A stretch of 64,000 nucleotides of DNA, taken from positions 1-64,000 of the forward strand of contig CAYRRZ010000003.1 of assembly GCA_964426815.1 (NCBI GenBank), given 5' to 3'. Source of the stretch: JADZEJ01 sp964426815. GTDB taxonomy: Bacteria; Patescibacteriota; Patescibacteriia; 2-12-FULL-60-25. Positions 34,038 to 41,822 of the stretch are shown piece by piece. The translations under genes were made by a program, and so were the position numbers. How positions within the stretch are numbered: the first letter of the stretch is position 1; every line of letters begins with the position of its first letter. The notes under the pieces were generated by a model that was given only the letters and a program-made list of their open reading frames with translations, was not told the DNA's origin and did not search any database.

Positions 34038-34469
34038 TTATTCTTTATTGGATTCAATATCAATTTTAATCGGCTTGGTTTGTTTGCTATCTGCTTTTGG
34101 AAATTCAATGAGGAGAATACCGTCTTTAAAGGCTGCCTTGGCATCGTCTTGCAGAATTCCTTCTGGCAAAGCAACTTGGCGCATAAATGAACCCGATCGA
34201 ATTTCTTTGCGATAATAATCTTTTTCGTCGATTTCCGTTTTGCGCTCGGACTGTCCTTTGATAATGAGTACACCGTTTTCGACGGAGAGCTCAACATCTT
34301 TTGGATTCACTCCAGGCAATGCCGTTTCAATCACCACCGCATTGTTTTTTTCGTAAATGTCGATGGCTGGGACGAGACCGCTTTGACGACCCGTTGATGG
34401 AACCATGCCTTCAAAGAATTTATCCATTTCGAAGGGCTCGAAAAATGGAGACCATTTGATAAGTGACAT
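34038..34469 (-). CDS. Small heat shock protein (Hsp20/IbpA family)
   Basis: This alpha-crystallin-type holdase has 143 residues. The start at 34469 (MSLIKWSPFFEPFEMDKFF) is chosen because longer frames run into the palindromic repeat upstream. The crystallin domain spans about residues 40-130: VIETALPGVNPKDVELSVENGVLIIKGQ, then YRKEIRSGSFMRQVALPEGI and GILLIEFPK. Its place inside the hrcA-dnaK operon couples it to HrcA control. Confidence 0.93.
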   Translation of the reverse strand: MSLIKWSPFFEPFEMDKFFEGMVPSTGRQSGLVPAIDIYEKNNAVVIETALPGVNPKDVELSVENGVLIIKGQSERKTEIDEKDYYRKEIRSGSFMRQVALPEGILQDDAKAAFKDGILLIEFPKADSKQTKPIKIDIESNKE

Positions 34470-34491
34470 ATGTTTGAATAGTTTGTTCATT

Positions 34492-34583
34492 CGTCGTCCC
34501 GAGTGAAGCAGAAGCGGAATCGAGGGATCTTCTGCCGGTGGAAGGTCTCTCCACTTCGCTGCTGCTCCGGTCGAGATGACGGC
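34492..34583. repeat. Palindromic repeat copy 2 (between grpE and hsp20)
   Basis: A 92-bp imperfect palindrome starts CGTCGTCCCGAGTGAAGC and ends CGAGATGACGGCG, nearly the same as the copy at 32008-32099 and in the same orientation. It fills the grpE-hsp20 spacer. The two copies bracket the hsp20-dnaK pair. Confidence 0.85.
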
Positions 34584-34587
34584 GTGC

Positions 34588-35112
34588 TTACTTAGCAACA
34601 ATTACCTTTGCTGGACGCAAGAGTTTTCCATTCAGACGCCAACCAGATTGAGCCGTGCGAATAATGGTACCTGTGGCGCTTCCGGCAACTTCTTCTTCGC
34701 CGACGGCTTCATGGAGATTTGGGTCAAAGGCTCCATTGGTTTGAACGCGTTCGAGGCCAATGCTTTGAAAACTTCCTTCCCACAAACTGCGTACGGCGCG
34801 AATACCGAGTAACCAATTATCCCATTTCTTTTTTTCTTCAGGTGAAAGGGTGCTTGTGTCTGGGATAAAGCTGAGAGCGATATCGAATTGATCGATTGAA
34901 GGCAAGAGTTCGGACAAGAGACGCTCATTGGCGTACTTTACATTCTCCATACGCTCACGCTCGGTGTCGCGCTTGAGATTGGCATAGTCCGCTTGAGCAC
35001 GGCGCCAACCATTCAGATACTCTTCGCATTTTTGCTGAATATCTTGTTGCGTTTGTCCTGTATTCGCGATCGGTTCGGATTGTTCTTGATCTTGTTGTAA
35101 TTCGTCAGACAT
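34588..35112 (-). CDS. grpE: Nucleotide exchange factor GrpE
   Basis: This is the ADP/ATP exchange factor for DnaK. The start at 35112 gives MSDELQQDQEQSEPIANTG, an acidic N-terminal tail, followed by the long dimerisation helix (CEEYLNGWRRAQADYANLKRD) and the C-terminal beta domain (GAFDPNLHEAVGEEEVAGSATGTI, GWRLNGKLLRPAKVIVAK). It is 174 residues, a normal length. It lies 17 nt after hrcA. Confidence 0.95.
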   Translation of the reverse strand: MSDELQQDQEQSEPIANTGQTQQDIQQKCEEYLNGWRRAQADYANLKRDTERERMENVKYANERLLSELLPSIDQFDIALSFIPDTSTLSPEEKKKWDNWLLGIRAVRSLWEGSFQSIGLERVQTNGAFDPNLHEAVGEEEVAGSATGTIIRTAQSGWRLNGKLLRPAKVIVAK

Positions 35113-35129
35113 ACCTGTATCAGGAAAAT

Positions 35130-35819
35130 TTAGGATGATGATTCGAGAAGTTCGCGACCTGCGTTTAAGAGAGAGATACCGAAGCTGTAATCCATACGCA
35201 TTGGGCCGAGGATGGCGATCAGGCTTCCGCTCGAAAGGGTGAGCATGATGCTGCCGCAAGCTGATCCAAAGGGGCATTCTTGGCCAATCAAGACGCGTGG
35301 CACGGGATAGCGCTGTTCGCGCATTCCAGCTAATACATCGTCGAGACGGTCCAGGATTTCTCCCAAGTTGACCACGCGGTTCCAGTCACGGAATTCTGGC
35401 TGGCTAAAGAGTTGAGAGAGGCCGGTGTAATACGAGTCAGATCGATGCAGGCCCAGGATCACGGCATTGCCAATCATTTCTGAAATGGCTTTCGCGAGTT
35501 CTTTACTGCGCTTATCCGCATCGTCGATTCCTTCAATGGCTTTTTCTAAGACTTGGCGATCATGACGAGAAATGGGTTTAGATTCCATGAGCTCCTCAAT
35601 ATAGGTTCGATAGCCTTTTTCTGTCGGCATCCGTCCAGAGGACGTATGCGGTTGAGCTACAAATCCCGCCTGCTCCAATTCTGCAAACCAATTACGGATG
35701 GTCGCTGAGCTCACCGAAAGCTTGTACGCATCTACGATACGCTGAGACCCGACCGGCTCACCGGTCGTGATCACATCTTCCGTCACCAGACGGAGGAGCT
35801 TGGCTAAGCGTTCATCCAT
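35130..35819 (-). CDS. hrcA: Heat-inducible transcription repressor HrcA (short form)
   Basis: This represses heat-shock genes by binding CIRCE elements. The winged helix-turn-helix is at the N-terminus (RLAKLLRLVTEDVITTGEPVGSQRIVD and SSATIRNWFAELEQAGFVAQPHTSSGRMPTEKGYR). The C-terminal stretch GPMRMDYSFGISLLNAGRELLE is conserved. The length of 229 residues is far below the usual 340 or so, so the middle dimerisation/GAF-like region is shortened. The start at 35819 is chosen because the longer frame to 35855 would read through its own operator. Confidence 0.93.
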   Translation of the reverse strand: MDERLAKLLRLVTEDVITTGEPVGSQRIVDAYKLSVSSATIRNWFAELEQAGFVAQPHTSSGRMPTEKGYRTYIEELMESKPISRHDRQVLEKAIEGIDDADKRSKELAKAISEMIGNAVILGLHRSDSYYTGLSQLFSQPEFRDWNRVVNLGEILDRLDDVLAGMREQRYPVPRVLIGQECPFGSACGSIMLTLSSGSLIAILGPMRMDYSFGISLLNAGRELLESSS

Positions 35820-35821
35820 GT

Positions 35822-35855
35822 TTAGCAGTCTACCTTTCAGTCTGCTAATGGTCAA
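35822..35855 (-). promoter_or_regulatory. hrcA promoter with diverged CIRCE operator
   Basis: The inverted repeat TTAGCAGTC-N9-GTCTGCTAA (35822-35848) matches CIRCE in layout (9-9-9) and outer bases but differs at inner ones. It overlaps -35 TTGACC (35850-35855), a 17-nt spacer and -10 TAGACT (35827-35832). Only 7 nt separate the -10 from the hrcA ATG, so the transcript is predicted to be leaderless, exactly as at clpB. Confidence 0.8.
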
Positions 35856-35874
35856 GAATCTGCTCGGATAGCAT

Positions 35875-35899
35875 AAAACCCGCTAATTTTGCGGGTTTT
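35875..35899 (-). terminator. Terminator upstream of hrcA
   Basis: AAAACCCGC-taatttt-GCGGGTTTT ends the minus-strand methyltransferase gene (stop at 35930) before the heat-shock promoter. Confidence 0.8.
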
Positions 35900-35929
35900 A
35901 TGAAGGCTGGTGATGAATCCTTTTTTTAT

Positions 35930-36469
35930 TTAGCCATTTTTTTCTGGGACTGTGTACACCTCCACCGCCCCTTCGATTTGGATAGGTTTTTGATTCGGCA
36001 CATGAAATGCATTCGACACAATCTTGGTTCCTGGACGAAGTTCTTTGCAGGCCTTTTCCCAGACTCTTCCCATAAACCGGGGCAGGCCGTAGACAAATAC
36101 GACGTCTGTTTCAGGGGGCCAGGTAATCGCCCAAATACTTGCTCTTTGAAAAGATGCTCCCGTAACTTTTTGCCATTTTGCTGATAGTCGTGACCAAGCC
36201 ACTAGGAGCGGATCGGCTTCATACCCTGTAGCAGTAGCCCCTTTTTTAGCTGCTGCAATTGTAATGCGTCCATCACCTGAGCCGAGCTCTATCGCGCGCA
36301 TTCCGGGCTTGAGCTCAGCCAGACGAATCATGATTTCAACTCGTTCACGCGTTGACGGAACGAATGGCGCAAAACGTAGACCACCAAACACACTCATCAC
36401 ATTGTGAATAATGGTCAAAATCAAAAATAGGATAAAGACGATTTCAAATAACAGAAAAAAGTACAACAT
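35930..36469 (-). CDS. Membrane-anchored class I methyltransferase-like protein
   Basis: This 179-residue protein has an N-terminal transmembrane helix (FFLLFEIVFILFLILTIIHNV, about residues 4-24) and a Rossmann methyltransferase domain: RAIELGSGDGRITIAAAKKGA (motif I), then GYEADP. The segment FAPFVPSTRERVEIMIRLAEL before motif I is characteristic. The substrate is probably at or near the membrane. It lies 5 nt downstream of the ABC permease run. Confidence 0.75.
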   Translation of the reverse strand: MLYFFLLFEIVFILFLILTIIHNVMSVFGGLRFAPFVPSTRERVEIMIRLAELKPGMRAIELGSGDGRITIAAAKKGATATGYEADPLLVAWSRLSAKWQKVTGASFQRASIWAITWPPETDVVFVYGLPRFMGRVWEKACKELRPGTKIVSNAFHVPNQKPIQIEGAVEVYTVPEKNG

Positions 36470-36474
36470 GAATA

Positions 36475-37710
36475 TTATTCGTAGCGCAATGCTTCAATTG
36501 GGCTCAAACTAGCCGCACGGCGGGCAGGGAAAAAGCCGAAAACGATACCGATAGCTGCTGATACAAAAAATCCGAGTGCTACTCCATTCCACGGAATGCC
36601 AAAGGTCCAACCCTGTTGCAGACGCTGGATAATAAGAATCGCAATCCACGAAAAAGTAATTCCAAAGAAAATACCAATCAAGCCAGCCACCACGGTCAGA
36701 ATAATGGCTTCGCCTAAAAATTGCAGTAAGATATCACTTCGTTTTGCCCCAATCGCTTTACGCAGGCCGATTTCGCGCGTGCGCTCGGTCACGGTGACAT
36801 ACATGATATTCATGATTCCAACCCCAGCCACGATCAATGAAATCGATGCGACGGAGCCAAGTAAGATCTGCAAAATTGTTCCGATGACTGCCGCATTTTT
36901 AATTGAATCTTCTTGCGTCGCGACGCGAAAATCATCTTTTGCCAAAATTCCTTCTGGATTATCCAGATTGTGAGTTTCTCGTAAAAGGACGCGCACTAAT
37001 TCTTTCGCCTCGCGTGGTGCGACATTGCCCGTTTTCATGCTGATAAAGTTCAGCTTGTCTTTATTGTATAAATCAAAAAAGGCGGTAAACGGAATATACA
37101 CTTGATCATCCGCATCAGAAAAAAAGCGCGTGCCCGCAGGTGCCAATAGACCGATCACCTTAAATGGCTGTTTGCCGATTTTTAAGACCCGACCGAGTGG
37201 GTCTTCTTGACCGAACAATCGATCAGCCACCTTGCTTCCAAGCACCACAACACGCGTGCGGCTATCGATATCTTCATCAGACAAACCGCGACCACGTGAA
37301 ATTGTTTCATTAAAAACAACAATTTCATCCGGAGAACCACCGGTGACTTGGGTTAACTTGGATAAACCAGCGTATTCAACCAAGTCGCGATTAATAACCG
37401 AACCAGCCACGGCTTTAGGCCAGGCTTGTTCTTTTAACTTACGATAATCTTTTAGGGTTAAGGTTTGCTTGATATTTCCGCTTGGCGGACCGCCACGTGT
37501 TTCATCCCCTTTGCCATTTGCGATAAACAAAATATCACTTCCAAAAGAAGAAACTTGGAATAATAAAAAGCGCTGTGCCGCCTGACCAACGGCTAACATC
37601 AAAATAACCGAAGCGATCCCAATCACAATCCCGAGCATGGTTAAAACCGTACGACTCTTGTTCACGAGCAGTGCGCGGAAAGATAAAGGCAATAAGTCTC
37701 GAAGGCGCAT
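36475..37710 (-). CDS. MacB-type ABC transporter permease (second copy)
   Basis: This FtsX/MacB-like permease has 411 residues from the ATG at 37710 (MRLRDLLPLSFRALLVNKSR). It has an N-terminal transmembrane helix with LTMLGIVIGIASVIL, a large extracellular MacB_PCD domain (about residues 40-260), three C-terminal helices and the typical tail GFFPARRAASLSPIEALRYE. It is a paralogue of the next gene upstream (37712-38938), separated by 1 nt. Two different permeases with one ATPase suggest a heterodimeric exporter. Confidence 0.9.
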   Translation of the reverse strand: MRLRDLLPLSFRALLVNKSRTVLTMLGIVIGIASVILMLAVGQAAQRFLLFQVSSFGSDILFIANGKGDETRGGPPSGNIKQTLTLKDYRKLKEQAWPKAVAGSVINRDLVEYAGLSKLTQVTGGSPDEIVVFNETISRGRGLSDEDIDSRTRVVVLGSKVADRLFGQEDPLGRVLKIGKQPFKVIGLLAPAGTRFFSDADDQVYIPFTAFFDLYNKDKLNFISMKTGNVAPREAKELVRVLLRETHNLDNPEGILAKDDFRVATQEDSIKNAAVIGTILQILLGSVASISLIVAGVGIMNIMYVTVTERTREIGLRKAIGAKRSDILLQFLGEAIILTVVAGLIGIFFGITFSWIAILIIQRLQQGWTFGIPWNGVALGFFVSAAIGIVFGFFPARRAASLSPIEALRYE

Positions 37711-37711
37711 A

Positions 37712-38938
37712 TTATTCAAAACGAAGAGCTTCAATTGGACTTAAACTCGAGGCACGTCTTGCAGGGAAATACCCAAAAATGACTCCGATGCCAGCCGAAA
37801 CGACAATGCCCAAGCTCACGCCTTTAATCGAAATCGCAAAGGTCCATCCATCTTGAAATGAATTGATAATGGCGATACCGATCCAAGATAAAGCAATGCC
37901 TAATACGGTTCCGATGATCCCACCGAGTACGGTCAAAAAGATTGATTCGACCAGAAATTGATTGAGAATATCGGCTCGACGTGCGCCAATGGATTTACGT
38001 AATCCAATTTCGCGCGTGCGCTCAGTTACGGCCACATACATGATATTCATGATACCGATGCCGCCAACCAATAAAGAAATAGCGGCAATCGAGGTAAGCA
38101 AAATCTGCAAAATATCCGTAATCTGACTTGAGCTCTTAATCAAATCTTCTTGCGTCTGGGTATGGAAATCGTCTTTTGTTCGATCATCTTCGGGATTATC
38201 GATATTGTGACGTTCGCGAATCGCTACTCGAATACGATCCTTGGCATCCTCTAAAGGCAAACTGCTTTTCAATGAAATTTGGGACAAATACTTTTTGTTA
38301 TACAGATCGAGCGCGGCGGTGACTGGAATATAGACTTGCTTGTCGACATTGGTAAAACCCTTACTCCCCGCTTTTTCCATCACACCGATCACACGAAAAC
38401 CCTGACCGCCAATTTTGATGGTTTTTCCAACCGGATTTTCTGCTCCAAAAGCAGTATCTGCGATGTCATAACCCAAGACGACTTCACGCGCATGACTATC
38501 AACCGAGGCAGTTGAAATAAAATTTCCTTCTTTGACCTTGATATCATTCATGCGTAATTCATCCGGCATGGTGCCTAAAACGGTCGCATTGGTGTCAAAG
38601 CCATAGGCGCTAATCAAGTCGCTCAATTGCACCTTACCGACGATGCTCGTAATCCAACCATAGGCTTCCAGTTTTTTTACATCACGAATGGTAAGCGACT
38701 CTTTGTTAAACAAAGATGGCTGATCAGCATCGACTTCGGGACCATTTTGGACAAAGACGATATCTGAACCAAAAGCAGAAATCTGACCAAGAATATAGCG
38801 CTGTGCCGCCTCTCCAATGGAAAGAACCAAGATCACTGACAAAATTCCGATCACAATCCCAAGCATGGTTAAAATCGAACGACCGCGCGTTCGATTCAAA
38901 CTGTCCATCGAGGACTGAATGAGATCGGTAATGGTCAT
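37712..38938 (-). CDS. MacB-type ABC transporter permease (first copy)
   Basis: This is a 408-residue permease with the same layout as its neighbour: LTMLGIVIGILSVILVLSIG in helix 1, an extracellular domain, three C-terminal helices (IGIMNIMYVAVTERTREIGL between helices 2 and 3) and the tail GYFPARRASSLSPIEALRFE. The two copies share most of their helix and loop motifs, showing an old tandem duplication. It lies 1 nt after the ATPase gene. Confidence 0.9.
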   Translation of the reverse strand: MTITDLIQSSMDSLNRTRGRSILTMLGIVIGILSVILVLSIGEAAQRYILGQISAFGSDIVFVQNGPEVDADQPSLFNKESLTIRDVKKLEAYGWITSIVGKVQLSDLISAYGFDTNATVLGTMPDELRMNDIKVKEGNFISTASVDSHAREVVLGYDIADTAFGAENPVGKTIKIGGQGFRVIGVMEKAGSKGFTNVDKQVYIPVTAALDLYNKKYLSQISLKSSLPLEDAKDRIRVAIRERHNIDNPEDDRTKDDFHTQTQEDLIKSSSQITDILQILLTSIAAISLLVGGIGIMNIMYVAVTERTREIGLRKSIGARRADILNQFLVESIFLTVLGGIIGTVLGIALSWIGIAIINSFQDGWTFAISIKGVSLGIVVSAGIGVIFGYFPARRASSLSPIEALRFE

Positions 38939-38939
38939 G

Positions 38940-39665
38940 TTATTTGAGAAGTTCAGCTGCGCCTGCCATGTGGCGGTTTTTCACCTTATCATCACTCACG
39001 AGCAATCCATCTTTAATGCGCAAAATGCGTTCGGCATGTTCTGAAGTATAGGTTTCATGCGTCACCAAGATCACGGTATGACCTTGTTCGATATTTAATT
39101 GCTGCAAAATCTGCATGACTAGGGTACCTGATTTTGAATCCAAATTCCCTGTTGGTTCATCCGCAAAAATCACCGGCGGTTTTCGTATCAAGGCGCGTGC
39201 AATCGCAACACGCTGACGTTCACCACCTGATAATTGATTCGATAAATTCTTGGCGCGATGACCCAAGCCCACGGAATTAATTGCTTCCATGGCCATCTTT
39301 TCACGCTTTGAGACCGGCACATCTGAATAGAGCAAAGGCAGCATCACATTTTCGAGCACGCTGGTTTTTGGCAGCAAGTTAAATGCTTGAAAAATAAAGC
39401 CCACACTTTCACCGCGCATACGCGCTAACTCATCATCATCCAAAGTAGAAACATCGCGACCATTAAACAAATATTGACCCGAAGTAATATTGTCGAGAAA
39501 ACCAAGAATTTGCATCAAGGTCGATTTACCCGAACCCGATGGACCCATGATGGCAACAAATTGCCCTTTTGGGACGGAAAAGGAGACGCCGTGTAATACA
39601 GGCGTCTCCACTCCATCATTCACATAGGTTTTTTTAAGATCTTTGATCTGGATGACATCGGACAT
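38940..39665 (-). CDS. ABC transporter ATP-binding protein (MacB/LolD type)
   Basis: This 241-residue ATPase has Walker A GPSGSGKST, Q-loop FIFQAFNLLPKTSVLENV, signature LSGGERQRVAIARAL and Walker B VIFADEPTGNLDSKSG. The FN(L/M)-and-GNLD pattern is typical of the MacB/LolD/FtsE group that drives mechanotransmission rather than membrane crossing. The ATG at 39665 (MSDVIQIKDLKKTYV) is chosen over 39704, which would overlap the adaptor gene. It forms one unit with the adaptor and two permeases. Confidence 0.94.
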   Translation of the reverse strand: MSDVIQIKDLKKTYVNDGVETPVLHGVSFSVPKGQFVAIMGPSGSGKSTLMQILGFLDNITSGQYLFNGRDVSTLDDDELARMRGESVGFIFQAFNLLPKTSVLENVMLPLLYSDVPVSKREKMAMEAINSVGLGHRAKNLSNQLSGGERQRVAIARALIRKPPVIFADEPTGNLDSKSGTLVMQILQQLNIEQGHTVILVTHETYTSEHAERILRIKDGLLVSDDKVKNRHMAGAAELLK

Positions 39666-39669
39666 AGCA

Positions 39670-41523
39670 TTATGGAGCTGCGGTTGCTGCGGTTTCACCG
39701 ACAATCACCTGTTCTTTTTCAGCTAAGCCCTTGGTGACTTCGACGCGTCCTTCATCACCGCGTAAACCGAGGTCAACATTCTTTTCTACGGGTTGATTAT
39801 TTTCGAGGGTACGTACGGTCTTTTGACCACTGTCGGTCTTGGTTCGAACGGCGCGAAGTGGAATGACCAAGGTATTTTTTGATTCGCCTGTTTTAATGGT
39901 GACATTCGCCGTCATACCTGGCTTCACTTCTTTGCCGGCTGGGTCAATCTGAACGCGGATTTTATAGTAGACCGCATCTTGAATCTTGGTTTCAGCTGGA
40001 TCCTTTGCCGAGAGCGTCCCTGTGAATTTAACATCGTCACCATAAGCATCGAGCGTGATCGTGGCTGTTTGACCAACCTGAATCTTGGCGATATCTGCTT
40101 CTGGCACCTGAGCTTCAATATCAAATGAAGAGGTTCCAACCATTTTGATCGCAATCGCTCCCATCGCTGCCTGCTCGCCCACATCTGGAATAACTTCGGA
40201 GATGATCCCATCGGCTGGAGCGATGATTTGAATATCTTTCAAATCATTCGCAGCCTTATCAGCATTGACCTGCGCCTGCTCAACAGCAGCAATCAAAGGC
40301 TCAAGATCCACATTGCGTGGCCCTGACTTCTTTTGATCAAGCTGAGCTTTTGCCTGATCTAAAGCCGCTTTTTGAACGGCGATCGCTGTTTCTGAAGCTC
40401 GAACTTGAACAGCTGCATTGGTTTTTGCCGTGTCATTCGCCAATTGTGCTGAGGTATAGGCATCCTGCAATTGAGCGCTGGTTTGTTCGCGGGTTAAACT
40501 CGTATTCTTAATAACCTGCAAAGCGGTAGTCACGGTCGAATTTTGACTCGAGACACTTGTGCGATCTGCATCAATTGTCGTGCGTTTTGCTGCTAAAACC
40601 GTTTCCGTCAAACTTGAATTGGTCAAACTGGCTGCCAATACTTTTTGCACATCGGTCAAATAGGTTTGAACGAGTTCAATTGCCTTTTGCAATTTAGCAG
40701 CCGCTGTCTGCACATCTGCCTGACTCGAAGCAGCATTCAATGCCTTCACCGCTGTTTCTGCATCAATCTTTGCTACTTTAGCAACACTGTATGAATTCTT
40801 GGCGCGCTCGAGTGAACCTGAGTCCAAAAACCCAAGCACATTCAAATAGGTTGAATTAGCCGCTGTATTATCGACACCAGAAATTTGGTCACCATCTGAC
40901 AAACCCGTATTCAATGGACCGAGCGCAGTCAACAAACTTGCGCGAGCTGATTCGATCGCATTATTTACATTCTGCGTAATAATCGCTTCTTGATTTGCGA
41001 GATTATTTTTTGCGGTATTCAAGGTGACTTCAGACGTGCGAATTGCATCGGCTGTCGTTTTTTGGGTTGAAGCTAAATCTGAAACAGCTTTGTCATATGA
41101 AGCCTGAGCTTGTTCAACCTGCGCCTCGGTCACACGAATAGACTGTGAGGTTTCACCTGCTTGGCGTACGCGCAAATTTGCACGAGCCACTGACAAAGAC
41201 GCGGCTGCACTACGCGCCGCAAATAACACATTCTGATCTTCCAGTTCAGCCAAGACCTGACCTTTTTTAACTGCCTCCCCTACTTTTACTCCAATACCAC
41301 GAATGGTTCCGCTATTTTTGAAACCGAGTTCGATTCGTGCAGCTGGTTTGATTTGACCCGTTACTTCAACGGTTTGAATCAAGTCACGACGCTCAACGGC
41401 GGCCGTTTCAAAAGCTGGCGTCGCAGAAGAACTGGAACGATAGCGATAGATCGCAAATGCTCCGATGAGCAAGAGCGCGATGGCGTAGGTACGCTTTTTC
41501 TTGAGGAAGGCTGGAAGGGTCAT
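39670..41523 (-). CDS. Membrane fusion (HlyD/MacA-like) adaptor protein
   Basis: This 617-residue periplasmic-adaptor-like protein has an N-terminal membrane anchor (YAIALLLIGAFAIYRY), a biotinyl-lipoyl hairpin split by a very long alpha-helical coiled coil (about residues 95-400, rich in A, Q, T, S and D), and beta-barrel and membrane-proximal domains (SFDIEAQVPEADIAKIQVGQ, VKPGMTANVTIKTGESKNTL). Such adaptors usually span to an outer membrane, which these cells are thought to lack, so the long coil may reach across the cell wall. It overlaps the AbrB-family gene by 4 nt. Confidence 0.9.
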   Translation of the reverse strand: MTLPAFLKKKRTYAIALLLIGAFAIYRYRSSSSATPAFETAAVERRDLIQTVEVTGQIKPAARIELGFKNSGTIRGIGVKVGEAVKKGQVLAELEDQNVLFAARSAAASLSVARANLRVRQAGETSQSIRVTEAQVEQAQASYDKAVSDLASTQKTTADAIRTSEVTLNTAKNNLANQEAIITQNVNNAIESARASLLTALGPLNTGLSDGDQISGVDNTAANSTYLNVLGFLDSGSLERAKNSYSVAKVAKIDAETAVKALNAASSQADVQTAAAKLQKAIELVQTYLTDVQKVLAASLTNSSLTETVLAAKRTTIDADRTSVSSQNSTVTTALQVIKNTSLTREQTSAQLQDAYTSAQLANDTAKTNAAVQVRASETAIAVQKAALDQAKAQLDQKKSGPRNVDLEPLIAAVEQAQVNADKAANDLKDIQIIAPADGIISEVIPDVGEQAAMGAIAIKMVGTSSFDIEAQVPEADIAKIQVGQTATITLDAYGDDVKFTGTLSAKDPAETKIQDAVYYKIRVQIDPAGKEVKPGMTANVTIKTGESKNTLVIPLRAVRTKTDSGQKTVRTLENNQPVEKNVDLGLRGDEGRVEVTKGLAEKEQVIVGETAATAAP

Positions 41524-41777
41524 AGAGTTTCTTCTTTCTTTTCATTTAACATCGTCGCAACTGTCGCAAACCGTTCGGACATAACACTCATAAATTCTTT
41601 CATTTCGTCTGCCGTCATCAGGAAGAGCTTGCCTTCATGATAGAGCGTAACCAGACGATCGCCAGGTTGGAGCCCCATGGCATCACGAATATCTTTTGGA
41701 ATTACCACCTGTCCACGTTCCCCCATGACGGTTGTACCAAAACGATCTTCAAGGCAAGGTTTTTGCTTTAGAGTCAT
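41520..41777 (-). CDS. AbrB/SpoVT-family DNA-binding regulator
   Basis: This 85-residue protein has a swapped-hairpin AbrB domain at about residues 12-58: GTTVMGERGQVVIPKDIRDAMGLQPGDRLVTLYHEGKLFL. The C-terminal helix would dimerise. It is the first gene of the exporter unit and overlaps the adaptor gene (ATGA). An inverted repeat lies over its own -10 box, so autoregulation and control of the exporter are likely. Confidence 0.88.
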   Translation of the reverse strand: MTLKQKPCLEDRFGTTVMGERGQVVIPKDIRDAMGLQPGDRLVTLYHEGKLFLMTADEMKEFMSVMSERFATVATMLNEKKEETL

Positions 41778-41822
41778 AGGTATGATTTATATGAAAATAC
41801 CTTTTTTAGGCTTTTCTGTCAA
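41778..41822 (-). promoter_or_regulatory. Promoter and candidate AbrB-type operator of the exporter operon
   Basis: -35 TTGACA (41817-41822), 17-nt spacer and -10 TATTTT (41794-41799). A 6-bp perfect inverted repeat AGGTAT-N13-ATACCT (41778-41802) covers the -10 and the start of the leader, directly before the ATG at 41777. Confidence 0.7.

Noticed and set aside
35820..35855. Longer hrcA start at 35855
   Set aside because: It would translate through the CIRCE-like operator and -35 box; MDERLAKLLRLV at 35819 is the family-like start.
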